From the NCBI GenBank assembly GCA_003485825.1, contig DNHN01000288.1, positions 1-11,300 on the forward strand: a stretch of 11,300 nt of DNA, written 5' to 3'. This stretch comes from Bacteroidota bacterium (GTDB lineage Bacteria > Bacteroidota > Bacteroidia > NS11-12g > UBA9320). Every line of letters starts with the position of its first letter. Position 1 is the stretch's first letter. The position numbers and the translations under genes are program-made. Positions 1 to 6,403 of this stretch are shown piece by piece. Under the pieces are notes generated by a model that ran no database searches, was not told the origin of the DNA, and worked only from the letters and a program-made list of their open reading frames with translations.

Positions 1-43
1 TATTTTATATTAATTTTCGGAGTTTAAGGTTGCTTTTTTTTCT

Positions 44-2590
44 TTAAAACCTTCCTGCTACACTGAACGCTAGCTTTTTCTTGGTCACTTTACCGTCCAG
101 CGTAAAGCTCTCTAGGAGTAAGATGTAGTTTCCAATGGGTGCCTTCGTACCATTGTCCGTGACGCCATCCCAACTTATAACTCCTGCACTGCCTAGTGTT
201 TCATTGTTAAATGGATGATGAATCAGTTTACCTGCGAGGTTAAATACGTATCCGTTGAGCACAGTTCCTGGTTCAGTCATAGTATAATTTACGGTTAATA
301 CGTCTTCGTATCCGTCATTGTCTGGAGATACTGATTTACTCGCTAATGAAAAGTCTGCATTACTGGAGGAGAGGTCGATGTACTGTGAATTTTGATAGCC
401 AGGAGTGGCATATCCTACACTTGCTGAGGCAGACTGCCAGTTTCCTATAGAAGTGCTGCTACTCGCGAATGATATGCGTTCTAGGCTGACTCCGTCTACA
501 CTCTTGAGCAGCTCAAAGTGTTGGTCCTCGGAGAACGCGATAGAGTCAATGCTTAAATCCAATTTGCCCAACAAGGTCAAGTAGCCTCCGTCATTATTCA
601 TTGAGATAAAACTCGCTAGTTGATGCAAGTTTTTGGCCTCAGGATATTGACTCTTGACTTTACTGGTGTCAGCGGTCAGTGAGACATATGCGTTTGGGTA
701 GATGATTAGATCGAGGGCCACTTCTTCTGTGGATACTGAGCCTCCTGTGCTGGTATATCTCAGTGCTAGCTCATTGAGGAGAATATACTTCTGGCTAGAG
801 TTGTATATTTCTACGAAGTCTACTCCATCGTCCTTGGGGTTAAACAGCACTTCGTTCAGCAGGATGTCTCCTGCAGTGGCAGTTTCTGTGATCACTAAAT
901 CAATTACGGTATTCTGACTACTGTTTCCTTTGCAATCCGTTAATTCTGCTATAGTTAAGGTGAACTCTACGTTCTCTTCCAATGGACTTAAGAAGGAGAT
1001 AATCAGTGTATTCTCTGTAGTATTAGGGGTAATAAGCGTCGGGTTAATGTCTCCACTAAGCGTATAATTAGTGAGGTCAGTTGTGGACGCTCCTACTGGA
1101 TTTTCGGTGAGAGTGAGCGTGATTTCACTAGCTCCAGTGATACGTGCTGAGATGATTTCCGGACCATCTGTATCTGGATTAGCTCCCAGCACAGAATTCA
1201 TATTACCTGGCGTGCCTCCGCTGGCATCAGTACTCGCTATCCAGTTGTCTATTTCGGTGCATTGTGTTTGGAAATCTATCCGCTCAAGCGCATATCCACC
1301 TTGTTTTTTGATGCCGTCTTGGTAGTAGTCATCGGTATAGTTTACCTGGTCCAGAGGCAGTCCATCCGAATTAGCCACCATCAGATTGTCCCCGCCATTG
1401 TTGAGGGCAGGGAATCCGTCTAACCCGATTACATCACCAAATCCCGTAAACAAGCTTTCGTCTCCAGTTTTGGTAACGATAAGATATGCTCCAGGTGTGA
1501 TTACTTTTTTAGGGAATAGGGCCGATGAGCTAGCATCACTAAAGGTGCAGTTTTCCAATTCCAGCGGATCTGAAGTTGCATTGTAGATTTCGATGTATTC
1601 TGCATCTGGCAAGCCTACGGGTGGGGTAGGGTCCGCAAATATCTCTGTTATGAGGATTTCGTTTGGTTTCGGTTTAGCCGCTACGAAATAGTCGAAAAGA
1701 ACTACGGTATCCAGTAAATTAGAAGTAAGGTCTGAAAGATTCGAGATGGTGAGTTCGTAGGTATTATTAATGAACTTGGTAGCATAGGTCAATGTGATAG
1801 TACTTCCATCGGTCACTACGTTTTGTGGATTTCCATATCCATTATTCAGCGAGAATCCCGCGCCAACTATTTCAATAACCTCATTGGCCCGCAGGACTAT
1901 AGTGCTATCATTTGGGGTACTAGTACTCAGTATTTTTGGTTTTGATGTATCCACTTCTATCGGGCCTATGTAGATGTCATCAAAAAAATGCTTGTTAAAA
2001 AAGTTCGATGAGCTTTGTCTTATCTGTATGGCGAAGTGTGAGCAGGTGGTGTAGGTGTTGTCTAGGACAGACCCTTCTGATATGTAGTTGTTTCCAGCAC
2101 TATAGTCTACATACATGTTCCATAATCCAGCAGCATCTCGGGTTACTTTTATGGCAATATCGGTATTCTCTGTCTGCTCATCTGTACCGTCCATGAGTAG
2201 TGTTGGACCTCCAGGCTCCATTCTGTAAAGCGCTATTTCGTCTCTCGTGTTTCCTACTCTAAGAAAGTATCCAGAGTTTGCCATATTGGGATTAGGGTTA
2301 TCCGTCATCAGGACAAAATCAGTATAGTTGGCAGAACTGGTATTGAGCTTCATATGCACCTTAAAACGCCACTCCACAGCGGTGCATTTAGTGTTTGGGG
2401 TGCTCAGGTAGAAGGTGTCATTGGAGGTGCTACTGTTGCTTCTTAGTTGCTCATTTTCTATGGTAAACTTATCGATAGTACCACTCCACTCTGGATTGGC
2501 AGTAAAGTCTCCATCACTGAAGTCTTCAATTACTTGAGCTCGCGCTACTTGGAGTAGCAGCAAGGTAGACAGGAAATAGAATAGTCTCAT
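44..2590 (-). CDS. Secreted lamin-tail-domain (LTD) protein with FlgD/CHU_C-like C-terminal domain
   Basis: An 848-residue exported protein built only of beta-rich modules. Residues 1-18 are a signal peptide ending ARA before Q19. Residues about 20-215 resemble a concanavalin A-like jelly roll, starting VIEDFSDGDF and ending DDIYIGPI. Residues about 218-305 and 476-570 look like Big_5/SbsA-type Ig domains. Residues about 309-450 and 574-735 are two lamin tail domains, each opening with the hallmark pattern (NEILITEIFADP with EYIEIYN; LLNEVLFNP with DFVEIYN) and closing with a W-x(n)-TPG motif (TPGNMNS; TPGYQNS). Residues about 740-845 form a FlgD-like/gliding-type Ig module (SVSPDNDGYEDVL, then WDG near 808 and PIGNYILLL). 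LTD proteins of Bacteroidota are usually extracellular or surface-bound; T9SS export is inferred. No nuclease or other catalytic domain is visible. The start overlaps the stop of the upstream membrane-protein gene (ATGA), so the two are probably co-translated. The stop lies 43 bases from the window edge with no convincing terminator. Confidence 0.88.
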   Translation of the reverse strand: MRLFYFLSTLLLLQVARAQVIEDFSDGDFTANPEWSGTIDKFTIENEQLRSNSSTSNDTFYLSTPNTKCTAVEWRFKVHMKLNTSSANYTDFVLMTDNPNPNMANSGYFLRVGNTRDEIALYRMEPGGPTLLMDGTDEQTENTDIAIKVTRDAAGLWNMYVDYSAGNNYISEGSVLDNTYTTCSHFAIQIRQSSSNFFNKHFFDDIYIGPIEVDTSKPKILSTSTPNDSTIVLRANEVIEIVGAGFSLNNGYGNPQNVVTDGSTITLTYATKFINNTYELTISNLSDLTSNLLDTVVLFDYFVAAKPKPNEILITEIFADPTPPVGLPDAEYIEIYNATSDPLELENCTFSDASSSALFPKKVITPGAYLIVTKTGDESLFTGFGDVIGLDGFPALNNGGDNLMVANSDGLPLDQVNYTDDYYQDGIKKQGGYALERIDFQTQCTEIDNWIASTDASGGTPGNMNSVLGANPDTDGPEIISARITGASEITLTLTENPVGASTTDLTNYTLSGDINPTLITPNTTENTLIISFLSPLEENVEFTLTIAELTDCKGNSSQNTVIDLVITETATAGDILLNEVLFNPKDDGVDFVEIYNSSQKYILLNELALRYTSTGGSVSTEEVALDLIIYPNAYVSLTADTSKVKSQYPEAKNLHQLASFISMNNDGGYLTLLGKLDLSIDSIAFSEDQHFELLKSVDGVSLERISFASSSTSIGNWQSASASVGYATPGYQNSQYIDLSSSNADFSLASKSVSPDNDGYEDVLTVNYTMTEPGTVLNGYVFNLAGKLIHHPFNNETLGSAGVISWDGVTDNGTKAPIGNYILLLESFTLDGKVTKKKLAFSVAGRF

Positions 2591-3681
2591 TTATTAGGGG
2601 TTATGCGTGTTTTCAATTCTTTATAAATACCTACGAAGGTGAGGTGATTAAGGGGGAATTCTAAGAATACATGTAGTACGCTTAGAAAGAACAGTGCAGC
2701 TAATCCTATCTTGTAATCATAAAAGTAAAGTGCTATGGATGCCACCCAAATAACAATAGCACCTATAAGTCTAGACTTCTTCACTTTATGCCATGCTATT
2801 ACCTTAGTTTTACTAAACCAATTGAGGTAATGATAGGTATAGGCAAATGCGATAAAGATTTGCATTTTTAGTGCTACTGTAGAAAGTGCACTTCCATTCG
2901 GGGTTCGAATTAAATAAGTGTCTGGCTTAGCCCATCCCAGGTGTATGGCGATAGCGCCACTCAGTTCTACAAATTTACTCTCGCGCATAGCATCTAACCA
3001 GTATCCGGATAGAGTATAGTCGCTCATCTTTGGCCGAGAGTACACGATCAGGAACAGTATAGCGAAGAAGACCATTAGTGAAGCATACCCGCTGACACTT
3101 TTGGACTTCAATGCTCCGAAAAGAATGAATGCTCCTGTAAATACATAGACGTGAATCACAGTAGGTAGCATAATGCCAATAATCATGGTGTAGGCGTTAA
3201 TCCCATTTAGAAAGTAAGCGATGACAAGTCCAAATAGCATCAGTATATACCGAAGATTCCTTTTTTTGACAAAAGTCATCATTATGGCACCATAGAACGC
3301 AAGAAAAATAAAGCTTCTTTCGTACTTCAAAAGAAACTGAGACACCTTGTTAAACGGACCTGCATTTATCGCTTCACTCCAAGATGCAGTAAGGCTAAAT
3401 GCAGGAAACTGATGATAGGCAAATCCAAAGGTCATCAGACCGCAGAGTGCTACAAGTATCCAAGCATCTTTTTTATTGGTAGAGAAGTAGTTGCGGTTAT
3501 CTAGCCATCCTATTTCAGTAAGGTAATGTAGGGGGCCAAGCACCGCATATGCGAGTAAAAAGGCATGGAAAGGAAGTTTCATAGCAAGAATAAATGAGAG
3601 TATCATTAATCCAATATTTAGAATATCTAGCCGTTTCGCTTGCATGCAATAAGACAAATCTAAAGGAAGTTGCTGAAACAT
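2587..3681 (-). CDS. Polytopic inner-membrane protein of unknown function with conserved-looking histidines
   Basis: A 364-residue hydrophobic protein with roughly 8-10 predicted membrane segments. I do not recognise the family with certainty. Histidines and acids sit in or beside membrane segments: H52 and E56 (GPLHYLTEIGWL), H177 (LPTVIHVYVF), H284 and H298 (YTYHYLNWFSKT, then AWHK) and H337, E341 and H346 (SVLHVFLEFPLNH). Such spacing is reminiscent of membrane metalloenzymes such as the Brp/Blh carotenoid-cleaving family, but that is only a resemblance. The tail is basic (KELKTRITPNK). The start at 3681 is the longest ATG. Residue 13 (ATG at 3645, MQAKRLDIL) is an equally plausible start immediately before the first hydrophobic segment, and neither has a clear ribosome-binding site. 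The gene is first in a two-gene minus-strand unit, and its TGA overlaps the ATG of the lamin-tail gene by 4 nt, suggesting a shared role or at least shared regulation. Confidence 0.8.
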   Translation of the reverse strand: MFQQLPLDLSYCMQAKRLDILNIGLMILSFILAMKLPFHAFLLAYAVLGPLHYLTEIGWLDNRNYFSTNKKDAWILVALCGLMTFGFAYHQFPAFSLTASWSEAINAGPFNKVSQFLLKYERSFIFLAFYGAIMMTFVKKRNLRYILMLFGLVIAYFLNGINAYTMIIGIMLPTVIHVYVFTGAFILFGALKSKSVSGYASLMVFFAILFLIVYSRPKMSDYTLSGYWLDAMRESKFVELSGAIAIHLGWAKPDTYLIRTPNGSALSTVALKMQIFIAFAYTYHYLNWFSKTKVIAWHKVKKSRLIGAIVIWVASIALYFYDYKIGLAALFFLSVLHVFLEFPLNHLTFVGIYKELKTRITPNK

Positions 3682-3732
3682 TTAGGTTCGAATACGAAAA
3701 GAAGTGATTTTTACGTGTTTGACGGCAATTGT

Positions 3733-3744
3733 GCTATGCATAGC
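3733..3744. promoter_or_regulatory. Perfect 12-bp palindrome, possible operator
   Basis: GCTATGCATAGC is its own reverse complement. Flanking GT at 3731-3732 and AC at 3746-3747 extend the symmetry with one unpaired base, giving an imperfect 17-bp dyad. It lies 52-63 bp upstream of the membrane-protein start and immediately downstream of the weak left-facing -7 candidate, the position expected of an operator. No regulator gene is next to it, and no binding protein can be named. A chance occurrence is possible. Confidence 0.3.
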
Positions 3745-3875
3745 CACAGGTATAAAAATTGGCCAAAGGCAAGTGAAGAGGGAAAATGTGAAGCCCAAAG
3801 TAGAATGTTTAATCAACTTCAACTATAAAAAGGGTGAGAACATAGATAGAATGGTATTTTTATATTTTCAATAGG

Positions 3876-3883
3876 TATTTTTG
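3876..3883 (+). promoter_or_regulatory. Bacteroidota -7 promoter box of the lemA operon
   Basis: TATTTTTG matches the Bacteroidota primary-sigma -7 consensus TAnnTTTG exactly. It ends 24 bases before the lemA ATG, implying a leader of roughly 15-20 nt. No good TTTG-type -33 element is seen 19-21 bp upstream, so the assignment rests on the -7 box and its position. Confidence 0.5.
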
Positions 3884-3907
3884 TGACTTAATCAAATTAA
3901 ACTGGAA

Positions 3908-4486
3908 ATGAAAAAAGTATTAAATCTCTTTACTCTTTTAAGTGTGACGCTATTGTTTTCTTCTTGTGGGTATAACCAGATGGTGAGTATGCAGGAAGGG
4001 GTGGATCAATCATGGGCCAATGTGCAATCTTCTTACCAGCGAAGAGCCGATCTTATTCCAAATCTAGTAAGCACAGTGAAAGGGTATGCTGAATTTGAGA
4101 AGGAGACGCTGACTGGTGTGATCGAGGCAAGGGCAAAAGCTACTCAAACAACTATAGATCCGAGTAACCTTACTACCGAAAATTTAAAACAATTTCAAGC
4201 AGCACAAGGTGAGTTGAGTGGAGCACTCTCTCGCTTATTAGTAACTGTAGAGCGTTATCCAGACCTTAAGGCAAACCAAAACTTCTTAGAGCTTCAGGCT
4301 CAGCTAGAAGGTACAGAAAATAGGATAAATGTAGAGCGAAATAAGTACAACGAAGCGGCAAAAGGGTATAACACGTATATTAGACAAATACCGAGAAGCA
4401 TATATGCCGGATGGTTTGATTTTGAAAAGAAACCGTACTTTGAGGCGGATGCGGGCACAGAAAACGCACCTAAAGTAGAATTTTAA
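3908..4486 (+). CDS. lemA: LemA family lipoprotein
   Basis: A 192-residue LemA-family protein, about the usual family length. Residues 1-20 form a lipoprotein signal ending in the lipobox FSSC, with acylation expected at C20, so it is anchored in a membrane on the periplasmic face. The family signature follows: a tryptophan-containing helix (VDQSWANVQSSYQ), then RRADLIPNLVSTVKGYAEFE and an EARAKA segment. The C-terminal half has long helices (LLVTVERYPDLKANQNF, ENRINVERNKYNEA) and the ending IYAGWFDFEKKPYF typical of the family. LemA proteins are mostly helical membrane-tethered proteins of unclear biochemical role, often encoded beside TPM/YgcG proteins, exactly as here. First gene of the five-gene run, 22 nt before the next gene. 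Family membership is very secure; function is not established. Confidence 0.95.
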   Translation: MKKVLNLFTLLSVTLLFSSCGYNQMVSMQEGVDQSWANVQSSYQRRADLIPNLVSTVKGYAEFEKETLTGVIEARAKATQTTIDPSNLTTENLKQFQAAQGELSGALSRLLVTVERYPDLKANQNFLELQAQLEGTENRINVERNKYNEAAKGYNTYIRQIPRSIYAGWFDFEKKPYFEADAGTENAPKVEF

Positions 4487-4508
4487 ATAAAGCAAGGAAG
4501 TCAGAGTT

Positions 4509-4949
4509 ATGAGTTTTTGGAAGTGGGAACCACTCACCCCTTATCAGGAGAAACAAGTGCTAGAAGCAGTAGCTGCAGCGGAGTTAAACACTTCCGGTGA
4601 GATACGTGTGCACATAGATAAGTGGTGCAAGACGGACCCGTTGTTCAAAGCTAAAAATCTCTTTGTCCATCTTAAAATGGATGCGACGAAAGACAGAAAT
4701 GGTGTCCTAATTTACATCGCCAAGGAAGAGCATAAATTTGCTATTTTGGGAGATATAGGGATAAACACAAGGGTACCCATAGGCTTCTGGGATAGTGCTA
4801 AAGATAAAATGCAAGGGCATTTTGCATCAGGAGATTTAGTGAGTGGAATCTGTGCAGGTATAGATGAGGTAGGGGTTAAACTGAAAGAGTATTTCCCATA
4901 CCAGAGTGATGATGAGAATGAACTTCCAGACGAAATAAGCTATGGGTAG
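4509..4949 (+). CDS. TPM domain protein, soluble type
   Basis: A 146-residue protein without a signal peptide or membrane segment, covering little more than one TPM domain (the YgcG-type fold named after TLP18.3, Psb32 and MOLO-1). Visible family features are the leading helix (TPYQEKQVLEAVAAAE), the strand SGEIRVHI, the central strands NGVLIYIAKEEHKFAILGD and the later helix carrying IDEVGVKLKEYFP. The tail is acidic (DDENELPDE). An AAGGAAG sequence at 4494-4500 lies 8 nt before the ATG and supports this start. It sits between lemA and the membrane-anchored TPM gene and overlaps the latter by 8 nt. Some TPM proteins in other organisms have acid phosphatase activity or act in photosystem repair, but nothing here shows which activity this one has. 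A cytoplasmic location is inferred from the absence of an export signal. Confidence 0.9.
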   Translation: MSFWKWEPLTPYQEKQVLEAVAAAELNTSGEIRVHIDKWCKTDPLFKAKNLFVHLKMDATKDRNGVLIYIAKEEHKFAILGDIGINTRVPIGFWDSAKDKMQGHFASGDLVSGICAGIDEVGVKLKEYFPYQSDDENELPDEISYG

Positions 4950-5703
4950 AACTGTTGTTTTAGCATTATTAATAGGGTCAATTAGTCTCGCGTGGGCGAA
5001 GAAAGTACCTGAGACTCCCACAGATAGGAGGTGGGTGCAAGATTATGCCAATGTACTGGATGCTGACCAAGAGCTATTTTTACTTAAAAAACTAAAAGCG
5101 TACTACGACTCTACCTCTACGGATATTGTCATAGTGACGGAGAATTCACTTGAAGGAGATGATGTATTTGACTATACGCACAGACTAGCAGAGAAATGGG
5201 GTGTAGGCCAAAAAGGGAAGGATAATGGTATCCTGCTATATGCTGCTATACAGGACCGAAAAATGTATATTCAAGTAGGCTATGGAGCAGAAGGGGCATT
5301 CCCAGATATTTATGCGAAAAGGGTAGTAGAAAATCAACTCAAACCAAACTTCAGAAACCGAAAATATGGAAAAGGCTTTCATGAAGCCACGGACGTTATT
5401 ATAAGCCATCTAGAAGGTGAATTCGTAGCAGATCCAAGAAAAGGGCCGCGGGAAGGCATGCCTGCTTGGGTGACGGTGCTAATCATTGTAATAATCATTA
5501 TTATATTTAGTAGTGGTGGGAATAACGGACGCACGTTTGACCATGGGACGACACGCAGCAGAGGACTTGGAGGCATACCCCCGTTTTGGGTAGGAGGAAG
5601 AGGTCTCGGCGGAGGTTGCGGAGGCTTTGGAGGTGGAGGCGGATTCGGAGGCGGTTTTGGCGGAGGAAGTTTTGGCGGAGGAGGAGCCGGAGGAAGCTGG
5701 TAG
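4942..5703 (+). CDS. TPM domain protein, YgcG-like, membrane-anchored with glycine-rich tail
   Basis: A 253-residue exported protein. Residues 1-19 are a signal peptide (cleavage likely after AWA). Residues about 31-158 are the TPM domain, with VQDYANVLDADQE at its start, TDIVIVTENSLEG, and the conserved block KGKDNGILLYAAIQDRKMYI followed by VGYGAEGAFPD. Residues about 174-188 form a transmembrane helix (WVTVLIIVIIIIIF). Residues about 207-253 are extremely glycine-rich and end in FGGGSFGGGGAGGSW, the terminus typical of YgcG proteins, so the gene is full length. The TPM domain should be periplasmic and the Gly-rich tail on the opposite side. It overlaps the upstream TPM gene by 8 nt and ends 1 nt before the exonuclease start. 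Its role is probably envelope-related, together with LemA; no biochemical function is proven. Confidence 0.95.
   Translation: MGRTVVLALLIGSISLAWAKKVPETPTDRRWVQDYANVLDADQELFLLKKLKAYYDSTSTDIVIVTENSLEGDDVFDYTHRLAEKWGVGQKGKDNGILLYAAIQDRKMYIQVGYGAEGAFPDIYAKRVVENQLKPNFRNRKYGKGFHEATDVIISHLEGEFVADPRKGPREGMPAWVTVLIIVIIIIIFSSGGNNGRTFDHGTTRSRGLGGIPPFWVGGRGLGGGCGGFGGGGGFGGGFGGGSFGGGGAGGSW
5590..5700 (+). repeat. GGN-codon low-complexity tract encoding the Gly-rich tail
   Basis: Dense runs of GGA, GGC and GGT glycine codons interspersed with Phe codons make this stretch much more G-rich than its surroundings. The many closely spaced GG pairs could form weak two-layer G-quadruplexes, though no runs of four or more guanines are present. 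The same bases in another frame read as a Glu/Ala-rich peptide that is spurious. Codon repetition is expected to make the tract prone to length variation. Confidence 0.6.
5689..5693 (+). promoter_or_regulatory. Strong Shine-Dalgarno GGAGG embedded in the upstream Gly-rich tail
   Basis: GGAGG lies 11 nt before the exonuclease ATG at 5705, inside the last codons of the YgcG-like gene. Bacteroidota genes usually lack such strong sites, and the other genes in this window do. It supports the start at 5705. The position is partly forced by the glycine codons, so selection for ribosome binding is unproven. Confidence 0.5.
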
Positions 5704-5704
5704 T

Positions 5705-6403
5705 ATGTTAGATATAGTATTCATAGATATAGAGACTGTTCCACAGCAAAGTAGCTATGCCGCTCTTAGTCCAAGATGGAAAAAACTTTGGGATAAAAAA
5801 GCGGCGAGAATTGCAAAGGACGATGAAACGCCTGAAGAGCTGTATCCACGTGCAGGAATTTATGCGGAATTTGGCAAGGTAATTTGTATATCCGTAGGGT
5901 TTATTACGGAGACTGACGGTAAGCGTAACCTCCGAGTGAAGAGCTTCAGTGATAGAGACGAGAATAAGGTGCTGAGCGAATTTTGCGAGTTATTGGATAG
6001 CCGCTATTTCGCCAAAACACACTTTCTCTGCGCACACAATGGTAAGGAATTTGATTTTCCCTATCTCTGTCGTAGAATACTCGCCAATAAGATAACCATG
6101 CCAGATATTCTTGACCTTTCAGGCAAGAAACCTTGGGAAGTTAAACATCTGGACACTATGCAGTTATGGAAGTTTGGTGATTTTAAGAATTATACATCCC
6201 TTGAACTCTTAGCTGCACTATTTGATATCCCTTCACCCAAAGACGATATAGACGGTAGTATGATAAATGAGGTCTTTTATGTAGAAAATGACCTTGAAAG
6301 AATAAAGCACTATTGTGAAAAAGATGTAGCTACGGTGGCTAGCGTATTTTTAGCTATCAATGGGCATAAAATATTGAAGCAGGAAGAGATAATACACTTA
6401 TGA
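5705..6403 (+). CDS. 3'-5' exonuclease, DEDDy type (PolB-exonuclease-like)
   Basis: A 232-residue ribonuclease H-fold exonuclease. All three metal-binding motifs are visible: Exo I at residues 6-12 (FIDIETV, with D8 and E10), Exo II at 109-118 (CAHNGKEFDF, with N112 and D117), and Exo III at 202-208 (HYCEKDV, with Y203 and D207 in a YxxxD arrangement). These indicate a DEDDy enzyme that removes nucleotides from 3' ends, of the stand-alone predicted PolB-like exonuclease family found widely in Bacteroidota. The start at 5705 is chosen because it begins just before Exo I, follows the previous stop by 1 nt and has a GGAGG site. A longer in-frame extension to 5627 would only add a Glu-rich read-through of the neighbouring Gly tract. 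It is probably cytoplasmic and acts in DNA or RNA maintenance. Its stop overlaps the methyltransferase start (ATGA). The substrate cannot be told from sequence. Confidence 0.92.
   Translation: MLDIVFIDIETVPQQSSYAALSPRWKKLWDKKAARIAKDDETPEELYPRAGIYAEFGKVICISVGFITETDGKRNLRVKSFSDRDENKVLSEFCELLDSRYFAKTHFLCAHNGKEFDFPYLCRRILANKITMPDILDLSGKKPWEVKHLDTMQLWKFGDFKNYTSLELLAALFDIPSPKDDIDGSMINEVFYVENDLERIKHYCEKDVATVASVFLAINGHKILKQEEIIHL

Larger units (their letters stand above)
3682..3907. promoter_or_regulatory. Divergent intergenic region between the membrane-protein unit and the lemA operon
   Basis: This 226-bp AT-rich gap separates genes transcribed away from each other, so it should hold promoters for both directions. 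No ORF or RNA gene is evident in it. It contains a 12-bp perfect palindrome (3733-3744), an exact TAnnTTTG box facing right (3876-3883), and a weaker left-facing candidate -7 box (TACCTGTG on the minus strand, 3745-3752, one mismatch to TAnnTTTG) directly abutting the palindrome. The left-facing call is speculative. Confidence 0.6.

Noticed and set aside
26..53. AAGGTT/AACCTT inverted repeat at the end of the lamin-tail gene as a terminator
   Set aside because: A 6-bp AT-rich stem with a 16-nt loop and no following T-run on the coding strand is too weak to call.
702..2196. Several plus-strand ORFs of 62-84 residues inside the lamin-tail gene
   Set aside because: They lie antisense within a clear coding frame and show no domain, signal or start-site support.
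5627..5704. N-terminal Glu/Ala-rich extension of the exonuclease ORF
   Set aside because: It is the out-of-frame reading of the Gly-rich tail of the YgcG-like gene; the exonuclease fold begins right after the ATG at 5705, which has its own ribosome-binding site.
5479..5724. Minus-strand Ser/Ala-rich ORF opposite the Gly-rich tract
   Set aside because: It is the reverse complement of GGN glycine repeats, giving an artificial low-complexity peptide inside a well-supported gene.
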